A stretch of DNA of 35,136 nt from Cyanobacteria bacterium bin.51 (GTDB lineage Bacteria; Cyanobacteriota; Cyanobacteriia; PCC-6307; Cyanobiaceae): the NCBI GenBank assembly GCA_013203655.1, contig JABMPN010000073.1, positions 1 through 35,136 of the forward strand. The letters run 5' to 3'. Numbering within the stretch: the stretch's first letter is position 1; each line of letters starts with the position of its first letter. The translations under genes were made by a program, and so were the position numbers. This document shows positions 26,375-34,995 of the stretch, piece after piece. The notes below the pieces were generated by a model. That model saw nothing but the letters and a program-made list of their open reading frames with translations, made no database searches and was not told where the DNA came from.

Positions 26375-27382
26375 GTGAGCGCCACGATCAGCCTCCAGCA
26401 GCTCAGCGAGCAACTCGACAGCCTGGAAGCAGAAGCGGCGGCCGCGATCCAGGCCGCCGGCTGCGCTGCCGATCTCGAGACTCTGCGGGTGGGGCTGCTC
26501 GGAAAAAAAGGCCGGCTTTCAGCGGTGCTTGGCTCCATGGGGCGGCTTTCAGCCGAGGAACGCCCCCTGGTGGGTCAACGCGCCAACCGGCTCAAGGAAC
26601 AACTCCAGGACCTGCTCTGTGAGCGGTTGGGTGGGCTGAAACAGGTGGTGCTGGAGCAGAAGCTCGAGGCTGAACGCCTTGATGTAACGGCACCGTGCCG
26701 GTACGTGCCGGCTGGTCACCGCCATCCACTGATCGCCACGATCGAAGAGATCGTCGACATCTTTTCCGGTCTTGGCTACCGGGTCGCCGAGGGACCGGAG
26801 GTGGAGAGCGACCACTACAACTTCAGCGCCCTCAACATCCCGCCCGATCACCCGGCCCGGGACATGCAGGACACGTTTTATCTGTCGGAGGCGACCCTGC
26901 TGCGCACCCATACCTCACCGGTTCAGATCCGCCACCTCGAGAGCACGCCCCCGCCGGTGCGGATCGTGGCTCCGGGGCGGGTCTTCCGGCGCGATGCGGT
27001 GGATGCCACCCACTCGCCGGTGTTCCACCAGGTGGAGGTGTTGGCGATTGATGAAGGTCTTGATTTCAGCCACCTGCGCGGCACCGTCACCACCTTTTTG
27101 CAGCAGTTCTTCGGGGATCTGCCGGTGCGCTTCAGGGCCAGCTACTTCCCCTTCACCGAACCGTCGGCTGAGGTGGATGTGCAGTGGCGCGGCCGTTGGC
27201 TCGAAGTGATGGGTTGCGGCATGGTCGATCCAGCCGTGCTTGAGGGGATGGGCCTGGATCCGGAACGCTGGAGCGGCTTCGCCGCTGGCCTTGGTGTCGA
27301 GCGCTTCTGCATGGTCCGCCACGGCATCGATGACATCCGGCGGCTCTACAGCAGTGATCTCCGCTTCCTCGAGCAGTTCTGA
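26375..27382 (+). CDS. pheS: Phenylalanyl-tRNA synthetase alpha subunit
   Basis: PheS carries the catalytic core of the alpha2-beta2 enzyme that charges tRNA-Phe. The 335-residue class II synthetase has an N-terminal coiled coil ([12 protein letters not shown]...). The core follows with [78 protein letters not shown] (motif 2) and the motif 3 region [18 protein letters not shown]. The start is GTG 26375 ([10 protein letters not shown]). Its usual partner pheT is not adjacent, as is common in cyanobacteria. nadK follows 87 bp later on the same strand. Confidence 0.97.
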   Translation: MSATISLQQLSEQLDSLEAEAAAAIQAAGCAADLETLRVGLLGKKGRLSAVLGSMGRLSAEERPLVGQRANRLKEQLQDLLCERLGGLKQVVLEQKLEAERLDVTAPCRYVPAGHRHPLIATIEEIVDIFSGLGYRVAEGPEVESDHYNFSALNIPPDHPARDMQDTFYLSEATLLRTHTSPVQIRHLESTPPPVRIVAPGRVFRRDAVDATHSPVFHQVEVLAIDEGLDFSHLRGTVTTFLQQFFGDLPVRFRASYFPFTEPSAEVDVQWRGRWLEVMGCGMVDPAVLEGMGLDPERWSGFAAGLGVERFCMVRHGIDDIRRLYSSDLRFLEQF

Positions 27383-27469
27383 AGCCTTTGCGTTAATCGC
27401 CTGTTCTGAGGTCTTCAAGCCGTTGTATCGGGGCGCCCCATAAACTCGACACCTCCTCGCCTGCGATCG

Positions 27470-28423
27470 GTGCCCTGCGTTGGACTGATCGTCAACGATG
27501 GCAAGGACCTGGCCGTTCAGACGGCCAACGCCATCGAAGCCCATTTCAGTGCTGCCGGCACCAGTGTTCTGCGCGTCAGCAGCTCCGGTGGGGTGGTCGG
27601 TTTCGCCAATCCCGACCAGCACCTCAGGACCCTCGGTTACAGCGCCTGCGTGCCGCCGGAGTTCCACAGCGAGATGGACCTGGCGCTCGTGCTCGGTGGA
27701 GACGGCACCGTGCTCTCCGCGGCCCGCCAGACCGCACCGATCGGTGTGCCGATCCTGGCGATCAACACCGGCCACATGGGCTTTCTGGCCGAAACCTATC
27801 TGCATGAGCTTGAGCAGGCCCTGACCCAGTTGCAGGCGGGCCGCTGGAGTGTCGAGGAGCGCACCATGCTGGTGGTGAGCGTGATGCGCGGTGAGCAGCG
27901 CCGCTGGCAGGTGCTCTGCCTCAACGAGATGGCCCTGCACCGGGAGCCGCTCACCAGCATGTGTCATTTCGAAATCGCCATTGGTGGTCATGTGCCGGTG
28001 GACATCTCCGCCGATGGGGTGATCCTCTCGACACCGACAGGCTCGACCGCCTACGCGCTCAGTGCCGGTGGGCCGGTGATCACTCCCGACTGCCCGGTTC
28101 TGCAGCTCACCCCGATCGCCCCCCACTCCCTGGCCTCGCGCGCCCTGGTGTTCAGCGATCGCGAGCCCGTCACGGTGTTCCCAGCCACACCGGAGCGGCT
28201 GATGATGGTGGTGGATGGCAGTGCGGGCTGCTACATCTGGCCGGAGGATCGGGTGTTGATCCGCCGCAGTGAACACCCCGCCCGCTTCGTGCGCCTTCAA
28301 GACCATGAGTTCTTCCAGGTGCTGCGCAACAAGCTGGGCTGGGGTCTGCCCCATGTGGCCAAACCGGGCAGCTCCGAACCCGGGGTCAGCCAGCGGGGAG
28401 AGCCACGCCTTGGCCAACGATGA
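27470..28423 (+). CDS. nadK: NAD kinase
   Basis: NadK phosphorylates NAD to NADP, the electron acceptor of photosystem I. The 317-residue protein has [32 protein letters not shown], and [20 protein letters not shown] followed by LSAGGPVI, all family hallmarks. The start is GTG 27470 ([11 protein letters not shown]), the standard position. The tail ([20 protein letters not shown]) is a short low-complexity extension that overlaps the next ATG by 4 bp (ATGA). A perfect GGGGCGCCCC palindrome lies 31-40 bp before the start. Confidence 0.96.
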   Translation: MPCVGLIVNDGKDLAVQTANAIEAHFSAAGTSVLRVSSSGGVVGFANPDQHLRTLGYSACVPPEFHSEMDLALVLGGDGTVLSAARQTAPIGVPILAINTGHMGFLAETYLHELEQALTQLQAGRWSVEERTMLVVSVMRGEQRRWQVLCLNEMALHREPLTSMCHFEIAIGGHVPVDISADGVILSTPTGSTAYALSAGGPVITPDCPVLQLTPIAPHSLASRALVFSDREPVTVFPATPERLMMVVDGSAGCYIWPEDRVLIRRSEHPARFVRLQDHEFFQVLRNKLGWGLPHVAKPGSSEPGVSQRGEPRLGQR

Positions 28424-29085
28424 GCGGCCCCCTGATCCTGCTGGTGGGGCCTGCCGCCGAAGCCCGGGCGGCGAGGCTGGAAGCCTCCGGCTACCGCATC
28501 GCCCGACTGGGTGCCCTGCCTGAACCGCCTGCCCTGGCGTTGCTCTGTGGCAGCGAAGGGCTCGCGATGCTCCCCGCCCTGCGCCTGGCGTTGCCGGGGA
28601 TGCCCCTCTTGCTTGATATCGAAACCGACAGCATTGAGGGCCGCTCCAGTTGCCTCACCGCCGGCGCCGACGACTTCTGGCTCTCCTCGGCTGGTTCGAG
28701 CGACCTGCTGCTGCGGCTGAGCTCGCACCTGCGCCTGCGTCTTCATCGCCCCCTGCCGGCCAGCAGCCAGCTTCAGGTGGCTGATCTCCGCGTTGATACC
28801 GGCCGGCGCGAGGTGAGCCGTGGTGGCCGGGTGATCGCTCTCACCGCCAGGGAGTACCAACTGCTGATGGTGCTGATGCGCCATGAGGGCGAAGTTCTTG
28901 GCCGGGACCTGCTGCTGCGCGAAGCCTGGGGGGACCCCCAGCAGACCGCCGGCAGCAACGTGGTCGAGGTCTATGTGCGCTATCTGCGCCAAAAACTTGA
29001 GGAGGGAGGCGGACGGCGGCTGATCCACACCTTGCGCGGGCGGGGCTACTGCCTCTGTGAGCGCCAGCCGCCAGCGGCGCCATGA
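28420..29085 (+). CDS. OmpR-type DNA-binding regulator with degenerate receiver
   Basis: The C-terminal half (about residues 125-215) is a winged-helix DNA-binding domain: [20 protein letters not shown], then [20 protein letters not shown] and [10 protein letters not shown]. The N-terminal half has receiver length and pattern ([20 protein letters not shown] ... [13 protein letters not shown]). However, the acidic pair after strand 1 is replaced by Gly-Pro, and strand 3 reads LALLCGSEG where the phospho-accepting Asp is expected. It is therefore probably not switched by phosphorylation. The gene overlaps nadK and the DUF192 gene by 4 bp each, and no sensor kinase is nearby. Confidence 0.85.
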   Translation: MSGPLILLVGPAAEARAARLEASGYRIARLGALPEPPALALLCGSEGLAMLPALRLALPGMPLLLDIETDSIEGRSSCLTAGADDFWLSSAGSSDLLLRLSSHLRLRLHRPLPASSQLQVADLRVDTGRREVSRGGRVIALTAREYQLLMVLMRHEGEVLGRDLLLREAWGDPQQTAGSNVVEVYVRYLRQKLEEGGGRRLIHTLRGRGYCLCERQPPAAP

Positions 29086-29654
29086 CCAAAAAGTTGGTGG
29101 CCCGCTTCGCCCTGGTGGTAACGGGATTGGTGGCGTCAGGACTGGCCGTGTCAGTTCTGGGAGTGTCAGCGCCGTCCCCAGCTCCGCAGCAAGCGACGAC
29201 CCCGGCGCAGCCTCCCCAGTTCCTGCCGATCGAAGCCCAGTGGTGCCTGCCAACGGAGCCAGGTCAAGGCTTAGCCCCAGGCCCAGGCACCTGCATCCAG
29301 CTGGAAGTGCCCCGAACCCCCCGCCAATACGCCTGGGGACTGATGCAACGCCCGGCCCTTGGCGCGCTGCGGGGCATGTGGTTTCGCTTCGAGCCCGAGG
29401 CGCCCCTGAGCTTCTGGATGCACCGCACCCTGGTTCCGCTCGACCTGATCTTCCTGCGGGCCGGCCGGGTCATCGCCATCGAGGCGGCGGCACCTCCCTG
29501 CCCGCGCTTGCCCTGCCCCAGCTATCGTTCTCCGGGGACCGCCGACGGCGTTGTCGAGCTTGATGCGGGTGAGGCGGCCCGGTTGGGAATCAGGCCGGGA
29601 AGCCCGGCGCCGATCCGCTGGAACGACGTCCCTTCAGCACCAGCACGGGATTGA
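29082..29654 (+). CDS. DUF192 family exported protein
   Basis: The 190-residue protein has a signal or anchor (residues about 7-29), a Pro/Ala/Gln-rich linker, and a DUF192 domain. That domain is marked by QLEVPRTPRQYAWGLMQRP, MWFRFEPEAPLSFWMHRTLV, PLDLIFLRAGRVIAIE and GVVELDAGEAARLGIRPGS. DUF192 proteins are small beta proteins of unknown function, found in the periplasm or membrane of many bacteria. ATG 29082 overlaps the regulator's stop (ATGA). The coding end overlaps the end of cobL by 65 bp on the opposite strand. Confidence 0.88.
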   Translation: MTKKLVARFALVVTGLVASGLAVSVLGVSAPSPAPQQATTPAQPPQFLPIEAQWCLPTEPGQGLAPGPGTCIQLEVPRTPRQYAWGLMQRPALGALRGMWFRFEPEAPLSFWMHRTLVPLDLIFLRAGRVIAIEAAAPPCPRLPCPSYRSPGTADGVVELDAGEAARLGIRPGSPAPIRWNDVPSAPARD

Positions 29655-30888
29655 GCGGCGACAGGCGGGTACCGCCTGCCAGGGCTGCCCCGCGCCAGGC
29701 CTGGTGCTGGCTCACCTGCACCTCCAGTCCGGCCCGCTCCAGCAGGGGGCGCAGTTCGGCCAGGGCCTCCACCGTCGCCAGTGGCACCACCACCACCCCA
29801 GCGGGCTGTAGCCGCTCCAAAACGGCCTGCAGCAACGGGGCCCGTTGCTGGCCGCCTCCACCGATCAACACCCGGTCGGGGTCGGGCAGGGGGGGGGTGG
29901 CCCCATCAGCCCCGGCTCCCACCAGCTCCAGGGCCTCACCCTCGAGCACCCCCGCCGGATGCACCCCCAGTCGCTGGGCATTGGCGGCGATCAGGGCGGC
30001 CGAACCCGCGCGTCGCTCCACCGCCCAGAGCCCCAGGTTCGGGCGTAGCCGCAGGGCCTCCAGACCGATCGAGCCCACTCCGGCGCCCAGGTCCCAGAGC
30101 ACACCGTCTGAGGGCAACTCCAGATCGGCCAACAGCTGGACCCGCACCTCCCGTTTGGTCATCAGGCCAGGGCGATCGGGGTGCTGCAGCCAGAGGCCGT
30201 CGTCGATGCCGAACAGCGGCAGGGCAGCAGGATCTTGCGGGGCGGGGGTCTCGGCGATCAAGACCACCAGATGCAGTGGGTCGAGGTCGGCGGGCAGGCC
30301 CGCCTCCGCCCCTAGCCGCCAGACCCGCTCGGCGGGATGGCCGAGCCGTTCGCAAAGCCAGACGGCGTAAGCCTTTTCCAAGCCGGAAGCCCGCAGAATC
30401 CGGCGCACCTCCTCAGCACCGCCCCGGCCCGGATCGGTGAGCACCGCCAGGGCCGCCGGCCGCTGCTGCAGCCGGCGGGCCAGGGGCTCGGGCTCACGGC
30501 CGTGCAGGCTGATCCAACTCGCGTCCTGCCACGGCCTGCCGATCCGCGCGAATGCCAGCTGCAGGCTGGAAGGCGCCGGATGAAAACGAAGCTGCTGCGA
30601 TGGGATCTGCTGCAGCAGCAGGCGACCGATGCCGAACCAGAGCGGATCGCCGCTGGCTAGCAGCACGGTGGCCCGACCGGCAGCCAGGGAGGCCCGCAGC
30701 AGCGGAATCAGCTGATCGGGCCTGTCGCTGCTGTGCAGCTCCGCCTGGCAACTCCCCAGACCGCTCAGCAGGCGTGAGGGTGCCGCCAGCAGCTGGGCCC
30801 GGTGCACCAGCCCCAGGGACTGGGCCGAGAGGGACTCGAGGCCGCCGGCATCGGTGCCGATCACATCAAGCCTGGCGTCGTCGTTCAT
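29590..30888 (-). CDS. cobL: Precorrin-6Y C5,15-methyltransferase (CbiE-CbiT fusion)
   Basis: CobL methylates C5 and C15 of the corrin ring and decarboxylates the acetate side chain in cobalamin synthesis. The 432-residue fusion has the CbiE half (VIGTDAGGLESLSAQS to LLASGDPLWFGIGRLL, SLHGREPEPLARRLQ, VLTDPGRGGAEEV) and, from about residue 230, the CbiT half. CbiT shows MTKREVRVQLLADLEL and the SAM-binding motif LWDLGAGVGSIGLEALRL. The start is ATG 30888; the open frame continues upstream through the 80-aa gene on the other strand, which is not homologous. With cobQ, this is the second B12 gene in the window, but the two are 25 kb apart. Confidence 0.93.
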   Translation of the reverse strand: MNDDARLDVIGTDAGGLESLSAQSLGLVHRAQLLAAPSRLLSGLGSCQAELHSSDRPDQLIPLLRASLAAGRATVLLASGDPLWFGIGRLLLQQIPSQQLRFHPAPSSLQLAFARIGRPWQDASWISLHGREPEPLARRLQQRPAALAVLTDPGRGGAEEVRRILRASGLEKAYAVWLCERLGHPAERVWRLGAEAGLPADLDPLHLVVLIAETPAPQDPAALPLFGIDDGLWLQHPDRPGLMTKREVRVQLLADLELPSDGVLWDLGAGVGSIGLEALRLRPNLGLWAVERRAGSAALIAANAQRLGVHPAGVLEGEALELVGAGADGATPPLPDPDRVLIGGGGQQRAPLLQAVLERLQPAGVVVVPLATVEALAELRPLLERAGLEVQVSQHQAWRGAALAGGTRLSPLNPVLVLKGRRSSGSAPGFPA

Positions 30889-30939
30889 GGATTCCAGGTC
30901 CCCTCGCCATGATGCCCGGCAGATTGCTGCCGCCTGCCG

Positions 30940-31182
30940 ATGTCCTCCCTGGCCGATCCCGACCGCCGCCAGCGCATCCATGAACTGGTGCTGGCCCTGC
31001 TGGGCCGTCAGGGGGAGCTGGAGCTCCTGGCCGGCGACGGGGTGGGTGGCGGCGTGACAGAGGGAGACCCGGGCCTCTGGCTGGAGCGCAATCGGCGCGT
31101 CGTGCTCCGCTATCAGGCCCTGGTGCGTTCGGCCATCACCCTCGATGCCCTGATCGATCAGGACGTGAGCCGCAACCAATGA
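30940..31182 (+). CDS. Small conserved-looking protein, 80 aa, unknown
   Basis: The product (MSSLADPDRRQRIHELVLAL ... IDQDVSRNQ) is short, soluble and predicted helical, with a Gly-rich middle (GDGVGGGVTEGDPGLW) and a second helical segment containing RYQALVRSAITLDALID. I do not recognise a named family, though the pattern looks like the small cyanobacterial proteins found in many Synechococcus genomes. It is 51 bp from the divergent cobL start. Its stop overlaps the next ATG (ATGA at 31179-31182), which suggests it was in an operon with the membrane gene that is now broken. Confidence 0.65.
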   Translation: MSSLADPDRRQRIHELVLALLGRQGELELLAGDGVGGGVTEGDPGLWLERNRRVVLRYQALVRSAITLDALIDQDVSRNQ

Positions 31183-31571
31183 GCAGCTTTGCCACCCTGG
31201 CGCTGATTGCCGGGATCACGGCCTCCGGCTTTGCACTGGCCGGTCGCACAGTGGCTGCTGGCCGTCGATCTGCGCCGGGTTCTGCCCCAGGCCAGGCGCC
31301 TATTGGCCCCTTTCCGGGTCCCGGTTGGCAGGCATCGCCGTGGTGCTGCCCTCGGACGTGATCACCAGCCTGGTCCTGCTCGCGGCCCAGTGGCCAGCCT
31401 TGAACCGCAACGGTGCCGCCTAAGGCCTGGGTCTTGCTTTACGCCGCCCTCACTGTGGCCATGCAGGCCCTCCTGCTTCTGCTCATCCAGCGCCTACGCC
31501 GCTGGCCCCTTGGCTATCTGCTCGGCACCGACCTGGGCCTGGCCGTCGCCAACCTGTTGGATCAGTTCTGA
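31179..31571 (+). pseudogene. Frameshifted small membrane-protein gene
   Basis: Coding-like sequence jumps between frames. It starts MSSFATLALIAGITASGFAL at 31179, then reads QWLLAVDLRRVLPQARRLLA about 31250-31310 in the next frame. It moves on to AGIAVVLPSDVITSLVLLAA in the third frame (about 31328-31390). It ends in the first frame again with YAALTVAMQALLLLLIQRLR, then RWPLGYLLGTDLGLAVANLL and a stop at 31569-31571. The pieces together describe a membrane protein of about 125 residues with three or four helices, but no single frame spans it. At least three indels are needed, so it is either a decayed gene or a stretch of sequencing errors. The family is not recognised. It lies between the 80-aa gene and GH116. 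Confidence 0.6.
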
Positions 31572-31598
31572 CAAGCTGACTCCACTTTCCCTGGCTCG

Positions 31599-34133
31599 AT
31601 GGCGCCTTTCGGTCTTACCGCCTTCTCGAAACTGTTGCGCGGCCGCGGCTCCAGTCAGCCCTACCAGGCACCGGCCGCCAGTTGGCAGCGGCCCTTCGGC
31701 CTGGGCTGGGAGGCGCCCTACACCGTCCGTTACGCCAGCAATCTGGATGACGGCCCTAACCACGGCATGCCCCTGGGCGGTTTCGGCGCCGGTTGCTTCG
31801 GCCGCTCCCCCGATGGCCAGGTCAACCTCTGGCATCTCGATGGCGGTGAGCACTGGTTCGGGGTCCTGCCGGATTGCCAGTTCGCCCTCTTTGAGAGCGA
31901 CGGCAGCAGCCGCCGCGCCCACGCCCTGGCCATCGCCCCGCAGCGTGACGATTCCCGTCCGGTTGATTCCAGCCAGGAGCCCGGCGAACCACCCTTGGAG
32001 CCACCCCTGGGTGCCTGGCAGTGGTACCCGGCCAGCACCCCTGAGCAGAGCACCGGCACCTACGCCGCCCGCTATCCGCTGAGCTGGGTCGAGCACAGCG
32101 GTGTGTTCAAAGCGTCGGTGGGTTGCGAGGCGTTCAGCCCGATCTTGCCGGGCGATTACCAGCGCAGCAGCTATCCGGTGGCCGTGTTTCGCTGGCGGCT
32201 CGCCAATCCCACCGACGCGCCGCTGGACCTGTCCCTGCTGCTGAGCTGGCGCAACACGCTGGGTTGGTTCACCAACACCGATCCCTCCGCCTCCGTCCAC
32301 TTCCGCGATGACGGCAGCCCGGAGCACACTTATCTGCCGGCGATCGGCCGCGGCGAGGGCCAGCGCAATCGCTGCGTTGACACCGACGCCCTCCAGGGGG
32401 TGCTGCTGGAGGGGCGGCGCAGCCAGCCGTTGGCGGAGGGCGAAGGCCAGTGGTGTTTGGCGGTGCCTGCCGATCTGCCGGGAGTGGAGGTGCTGCGCTG
32501 CAGCCGCTGGGATCCCCGTGGTGATGGCGCCGAAATTTGGGAACCCTTCGCCCGCGATGGCTCGATCCCCGCCAGCGACAACGACCGACGCAGCCGCGCA
32601 GGCGAGCAGGCCAGCGCCGCGCTGGCTCTGCGCTTCCGGCTGGAGCCGGGCGCTGAGATCGAGCTGCCGCTGGTGATCAGCTGGGACCTGCCGCTCACGG
32701 CCTTCGCCACCGGCCAGGGGGCCCTGCGCCGCTACACTGACCACTTCGGTGCCAGTGGCGACAACGCCGTGGCGATCGCAACCGAGGCCTTAGCCGACTG
32801 GCCCAGCTGGCGCCAACAGATCGACGCCTGGCAGCAACCGGTGCTGGAGCGCACTGACCTGCCCGAGGCCGTGCGCATGGCCCTGTTCAACGAGCTCTAC
32901 GACCTCGCCAGCGGCGGCAGCCTCTGGACCGCCGCTGGCCCTGGGGATCCGGTGGGTCGCTTCGGGGTGCTCGAGTGCCTCGATTACGCCTGGTACGAAA
33001 GCCTCGACGTGCGCCTCTATGGCTCCTTCGCCCTGCTGCAGCTCTGGCCTGAACTTGACAAGGCGGTGCTGCGCAGCTTTGCCCGCGCCATCCCGGCCGC
33101 CGATGCCACTCCCCGGCCGATCGGCTGGTATTTCACCCAGGGCAAGGGGCGAGTGGAGGCGCCCCGCAAGGTTGCTGGTGCCACCCCCCACGACCTCGGC
33201 GCCCCGAACGAACGCCCCTTCGATGCCACCAATTACACCGCGTATCAGGACTGCAACCTCTGGAAGGACCTGGCCTCCGACTTCGTGCTGCAGGTGTGGC
33301 GCAGCTTCAAGCTGGCCCCCGGCGGCGAAGACCTGCGTTTCCTGGCCGATTGCTGGCCCGCTGCTGTCGAAGCCCTGCGCTATCTCAAGCAATTTGACGC
33401 CAACAACGACGGCCTGCCTGACAACGGCGGCGCGCCGGACCAGACCTTCGATGACTGGCCGCTGCAGGGGGTGAGCGCCTACTGTGGCGCCCTCTGGATC
33501 GCGGCGCTGGAGGCGGCCCTGGCGATGGCCCAACGGCTGCAGCTGGAGCTGGGTCTCGACACCGCAGACGTGCAACGGGAGTTCGGCGGTTGGCTGGAGC
33601 AATCGCGCACGAACTTCGATGCCCTGCTCTGGAACGGGGAGTACTACCGGATCGATGCCGAGAGCGGCACCCCGGTGGTGATGGCCGACCAACTCTGTGG
33701 CGATTTCTACGCCCGTCTGCTGGGCCTGCCGCCGGTGGTGGCCGAGGAGCGGTCCCGTTCGTCGCTCGTCGCCATTCGCGAGGCCTGCTTTGAGCGCTTC
33801 GAGGGCGGGCGGCTGGGGATGGCCAACGGACTCCGTCGCGACGGCACCCCGCTCGATCCCGATGGCACCCATCCGCTGGAGGTGTGGACGGGCATCAACT
33901 TCGGTATCGCCGCTTACTACCGCCTGATGGGCGAAACAGACACCGCTCTGGCGGTCAGCAGCGCGGTGGTGAACCAGGTGTATGCGGGTGGCCTGCAGTT
34001 CCGCACTCCCGAGGCGATCACGGCAGCGGGCACCTTCCGGGCCTGCCATTACCTGCGGGCGATGGCGATCTGGGCCCTCTGGGCCACCCACACCGGTTGG
34101 CAGCCGATCCCTGGCGCCGCGCGGGAGCCATGA
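31599..34133 (+). CDS. GH116 family glycosidase (GBA2-like)
   Basis: The 844-residue protein matches glycoside hydrolase family 116, which includes beta-glucosidases, beta-xylosidases and the non-lysosomal glucosylceramidase GBA2. The N-terminal beta-sandwich domain begins near MPLGGFGAGCFGRSPDG. The alpha6/alpha6 barrel carries FGVLECLDYAWYESLDVRLY, whose Glu459 is the likely nucleophile position, and DQTFDDWPLQGVSAYCGALW, whose Asp618 is the likely acid/base. WTGINFGIAAYY is near the end. There is no signal peptide, so it is probably cytosolic. The natural substrate in cyanobacteria is unknown; glucosides or glycolipids are reasonable. The stop overlaps the DUF3122 ATG (ATGA). Confidence 0.92.
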   Translation: MAPFGLTAFSKLLRGRGSSQPYQAPAASWQRPFGLGWEAPYTVRYASNLDDGPNHGMPLGGFGAGCFGRSPDGQVNLWHLDGGEHWFGVLPDCQFALFESDGSSRRAHALAIAPQRDDSRPVDSSQEPGEPPLEPPLGAWQWYPASTPEQSTGTYAARYPLSWVEHSGVFKASVGCEAFSPILPGDYQRSSYPVAVFRWRLANPTDAPLDLSLLLSWRNTLGWFTNTDPSASVHFRDDGSPEHTYLPAIGRGEGQRNRCVDTDALQGVLLEGRRSQPLAEGEGQWCLAVPADLPGVEVLRCSRWDPRGDGAEIWEPFARDGSIPASDNDRRSRAGEQASAALALRFRLEPGAEIELPLVISWDLPLTAFATGQGALRRYTDHFGASGDNAVAIATEALADWPSWRQQIDAWQQPVLERTDLPEAVRMALFNELYDLASGGSLWTAAGPGDPVGRFGVLECLDYAWYESLDVRLYGSFALLQLWPELDKAVLRSFARAIPAADATPRPIGWYFTQGKGRVEAPRKVAGATPHDLGAPNERPFDATNYTAYQDCNLWKDLASDFVLQVWRSFKLAPGGEDLRFLADCWPAAVEALRYLKQFDANNDGLPDNGGAPDQTFDDWPLQGVSAYCGALWIAALEAALAMAQRLQLELGLDTADVQREFGGWLEQSRTNFDALLWNGEYYRIDAESGTPVVMADQLCGDFYARLLGLPPVVAEERSRSSLVAIREACFERFEGGRLGMANGLRRDGTPLDPDGTHPLEVWTGINFGIAAYYRLMGETDTALAVSSAVVNQVYAGGLQFRTPEAITAAGTFRACHYLRAMAIWALWATHTGWQPIPGAAREP

Positions 34134-34687
34134 ACACGGCCATGAAGGCTCGTTCCGCTGCAGCCATCCGTCAGCTGGCCCTGTTCGTAGTCCTCGCCGG
34201 CCTGCTGCTCTTCCCTGCGCCTGCCAATGCCCTTGCGGCTGCCACTGCCACTGTGGCGTTTGGCCCCCTGGCCCAGCTCCACGCCCACCCCGACGCCAAC
34301 GGCACTCCGGTGTTGCGCAGCCTCGAAAGCCTGCGGGACCTCGACGACCAGAGCTGGCAACTGGTGGGCTATCGCGAGGGTCCGCCTGGAGGGCTACTGC
34401 GTCTGCGGATCGTCGGCTATCCAGGCAAGGTGCGGCTCGATCACCCCACCCCCCTGCTGGTGCGCTCCGGCCGCTACCACTGGGAGCTGGAGGATGTGAC
34501 CCTGGCCAGCAGCCAGCTGGCGGCTGACAACCGCTCCGCCGCCGCCGAATTCGATCTGGCCCCTCTGCTGGCGGAACTGAGCCAGGACCGACCGCTGAGA
34601 ATGCGGTTGCCGGGGGTGTTCACTGAGCTGCCTGTGCCTCCGTTCGTGGTGGCGGAGTGGCGCAACTTGAGTGCGCGGCCTTCATGA
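34130..34687 (+). CDS. DUF3122 family exported protein
   Basis: The 185-residue protein begins with a signal peptide (KARSAAAIRQLALFVVLAGL, cleavage after ANA-LAA). The rest follows the cyanobacterial DUF3122 pattern: LESLRDLDDQSWQLVGY, LRLRIVGYPGKVRLDHPTPL, AAAEFDLAPLLAEL and LPVPPFVVAEW at the end. Function is unknown; it should be periplasmic or lumenal. ATG 34130 overlaps the GH116 stop with GGGAG only two bases away, and ATG 34142 is an alternative start. Co-expression with GH116 is likely from the overlap. Confidence 0.88.
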   Translation: MNTAMKARSAAAIRQLALFVVLAGLLLFPAPANALAAATATVAFGPLAQLHAHPDANGTPVLRSLESLRDLDDQSWQLVGYREGPPGGLLRLRIVGYPGKVRLDHPTPLLVRSGRYHWELEDVTLASSQLAADNRSAAAEFDLAPLLAELSQDRPLRMRLPGVFTELPVPPFVVAEWRNLSARPS

Positions 34688-34995
34688 ACAGAGAGTGAGT
34701 CTTTGGCGAAGTCTGAGAGATGTCAATGTACAAAGCGAGGTTATTTCAGCACTCAGCACTCAGCACTCAGTACTCAGCACTCACACTCACACTCAGCAGT
34801 TGAAGCACTGGATAGTTCGCTAGACACGCGGAATATAGGCCAATTCATGAGACTTGAGTTGCCTTGATACGCAGGCGATCAATCCATAAGAGCGATCGAC
34901 AGACCTTCAAGATGTTTAGAGCTGGCTGTCAATATCTTGTGAGGCGATTGTACGCTCACTTCAGAGGAGTGAATAATCGCAATATTGACGCTTAT
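34688..34995. other. Gene-free, lower-GC stretch before an IS end
   Basis: No supported gene. The stretch holds the heptamer repeat at 34747-34800 and then AT-richer sequence (many TTGA, AATATT, GATAC) that contrasts with the GC-rich genes before it. A short TTG-started frame at 34864-35046 runs across the proposed IS boundary and has no recognisable similarity, so I do not call it. The region may be remnant or imported DNA. Confidence 0.6.
34747..34800 (+). repeat. Heptanucleotide tandem repeat (CAGCACT)n
   Basis: Five 7-base units (cagcact x3, cagtact, cagcact) are followed by two 6-base cacact units and a partial unit. Short heptamer repeats of this kind (STRR sequences) are known from several cyanobacterial genomes. 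Unlike the other tandem repeats here it lies outside genes, where a unit of seven does no reading-frame harm. Confidence 0.95.

Noticed and set aside
26915-28417. A 500-codon open frame antisense to pheS and nadK
   Set aside because: Low-complexity composition, no motif, and both sense genes are unambiguous.
32790-34091. A 433-codon open frame antisense to the GH116 gene
   Set aside because: Composition artefact opposite a well-supported enzyme.
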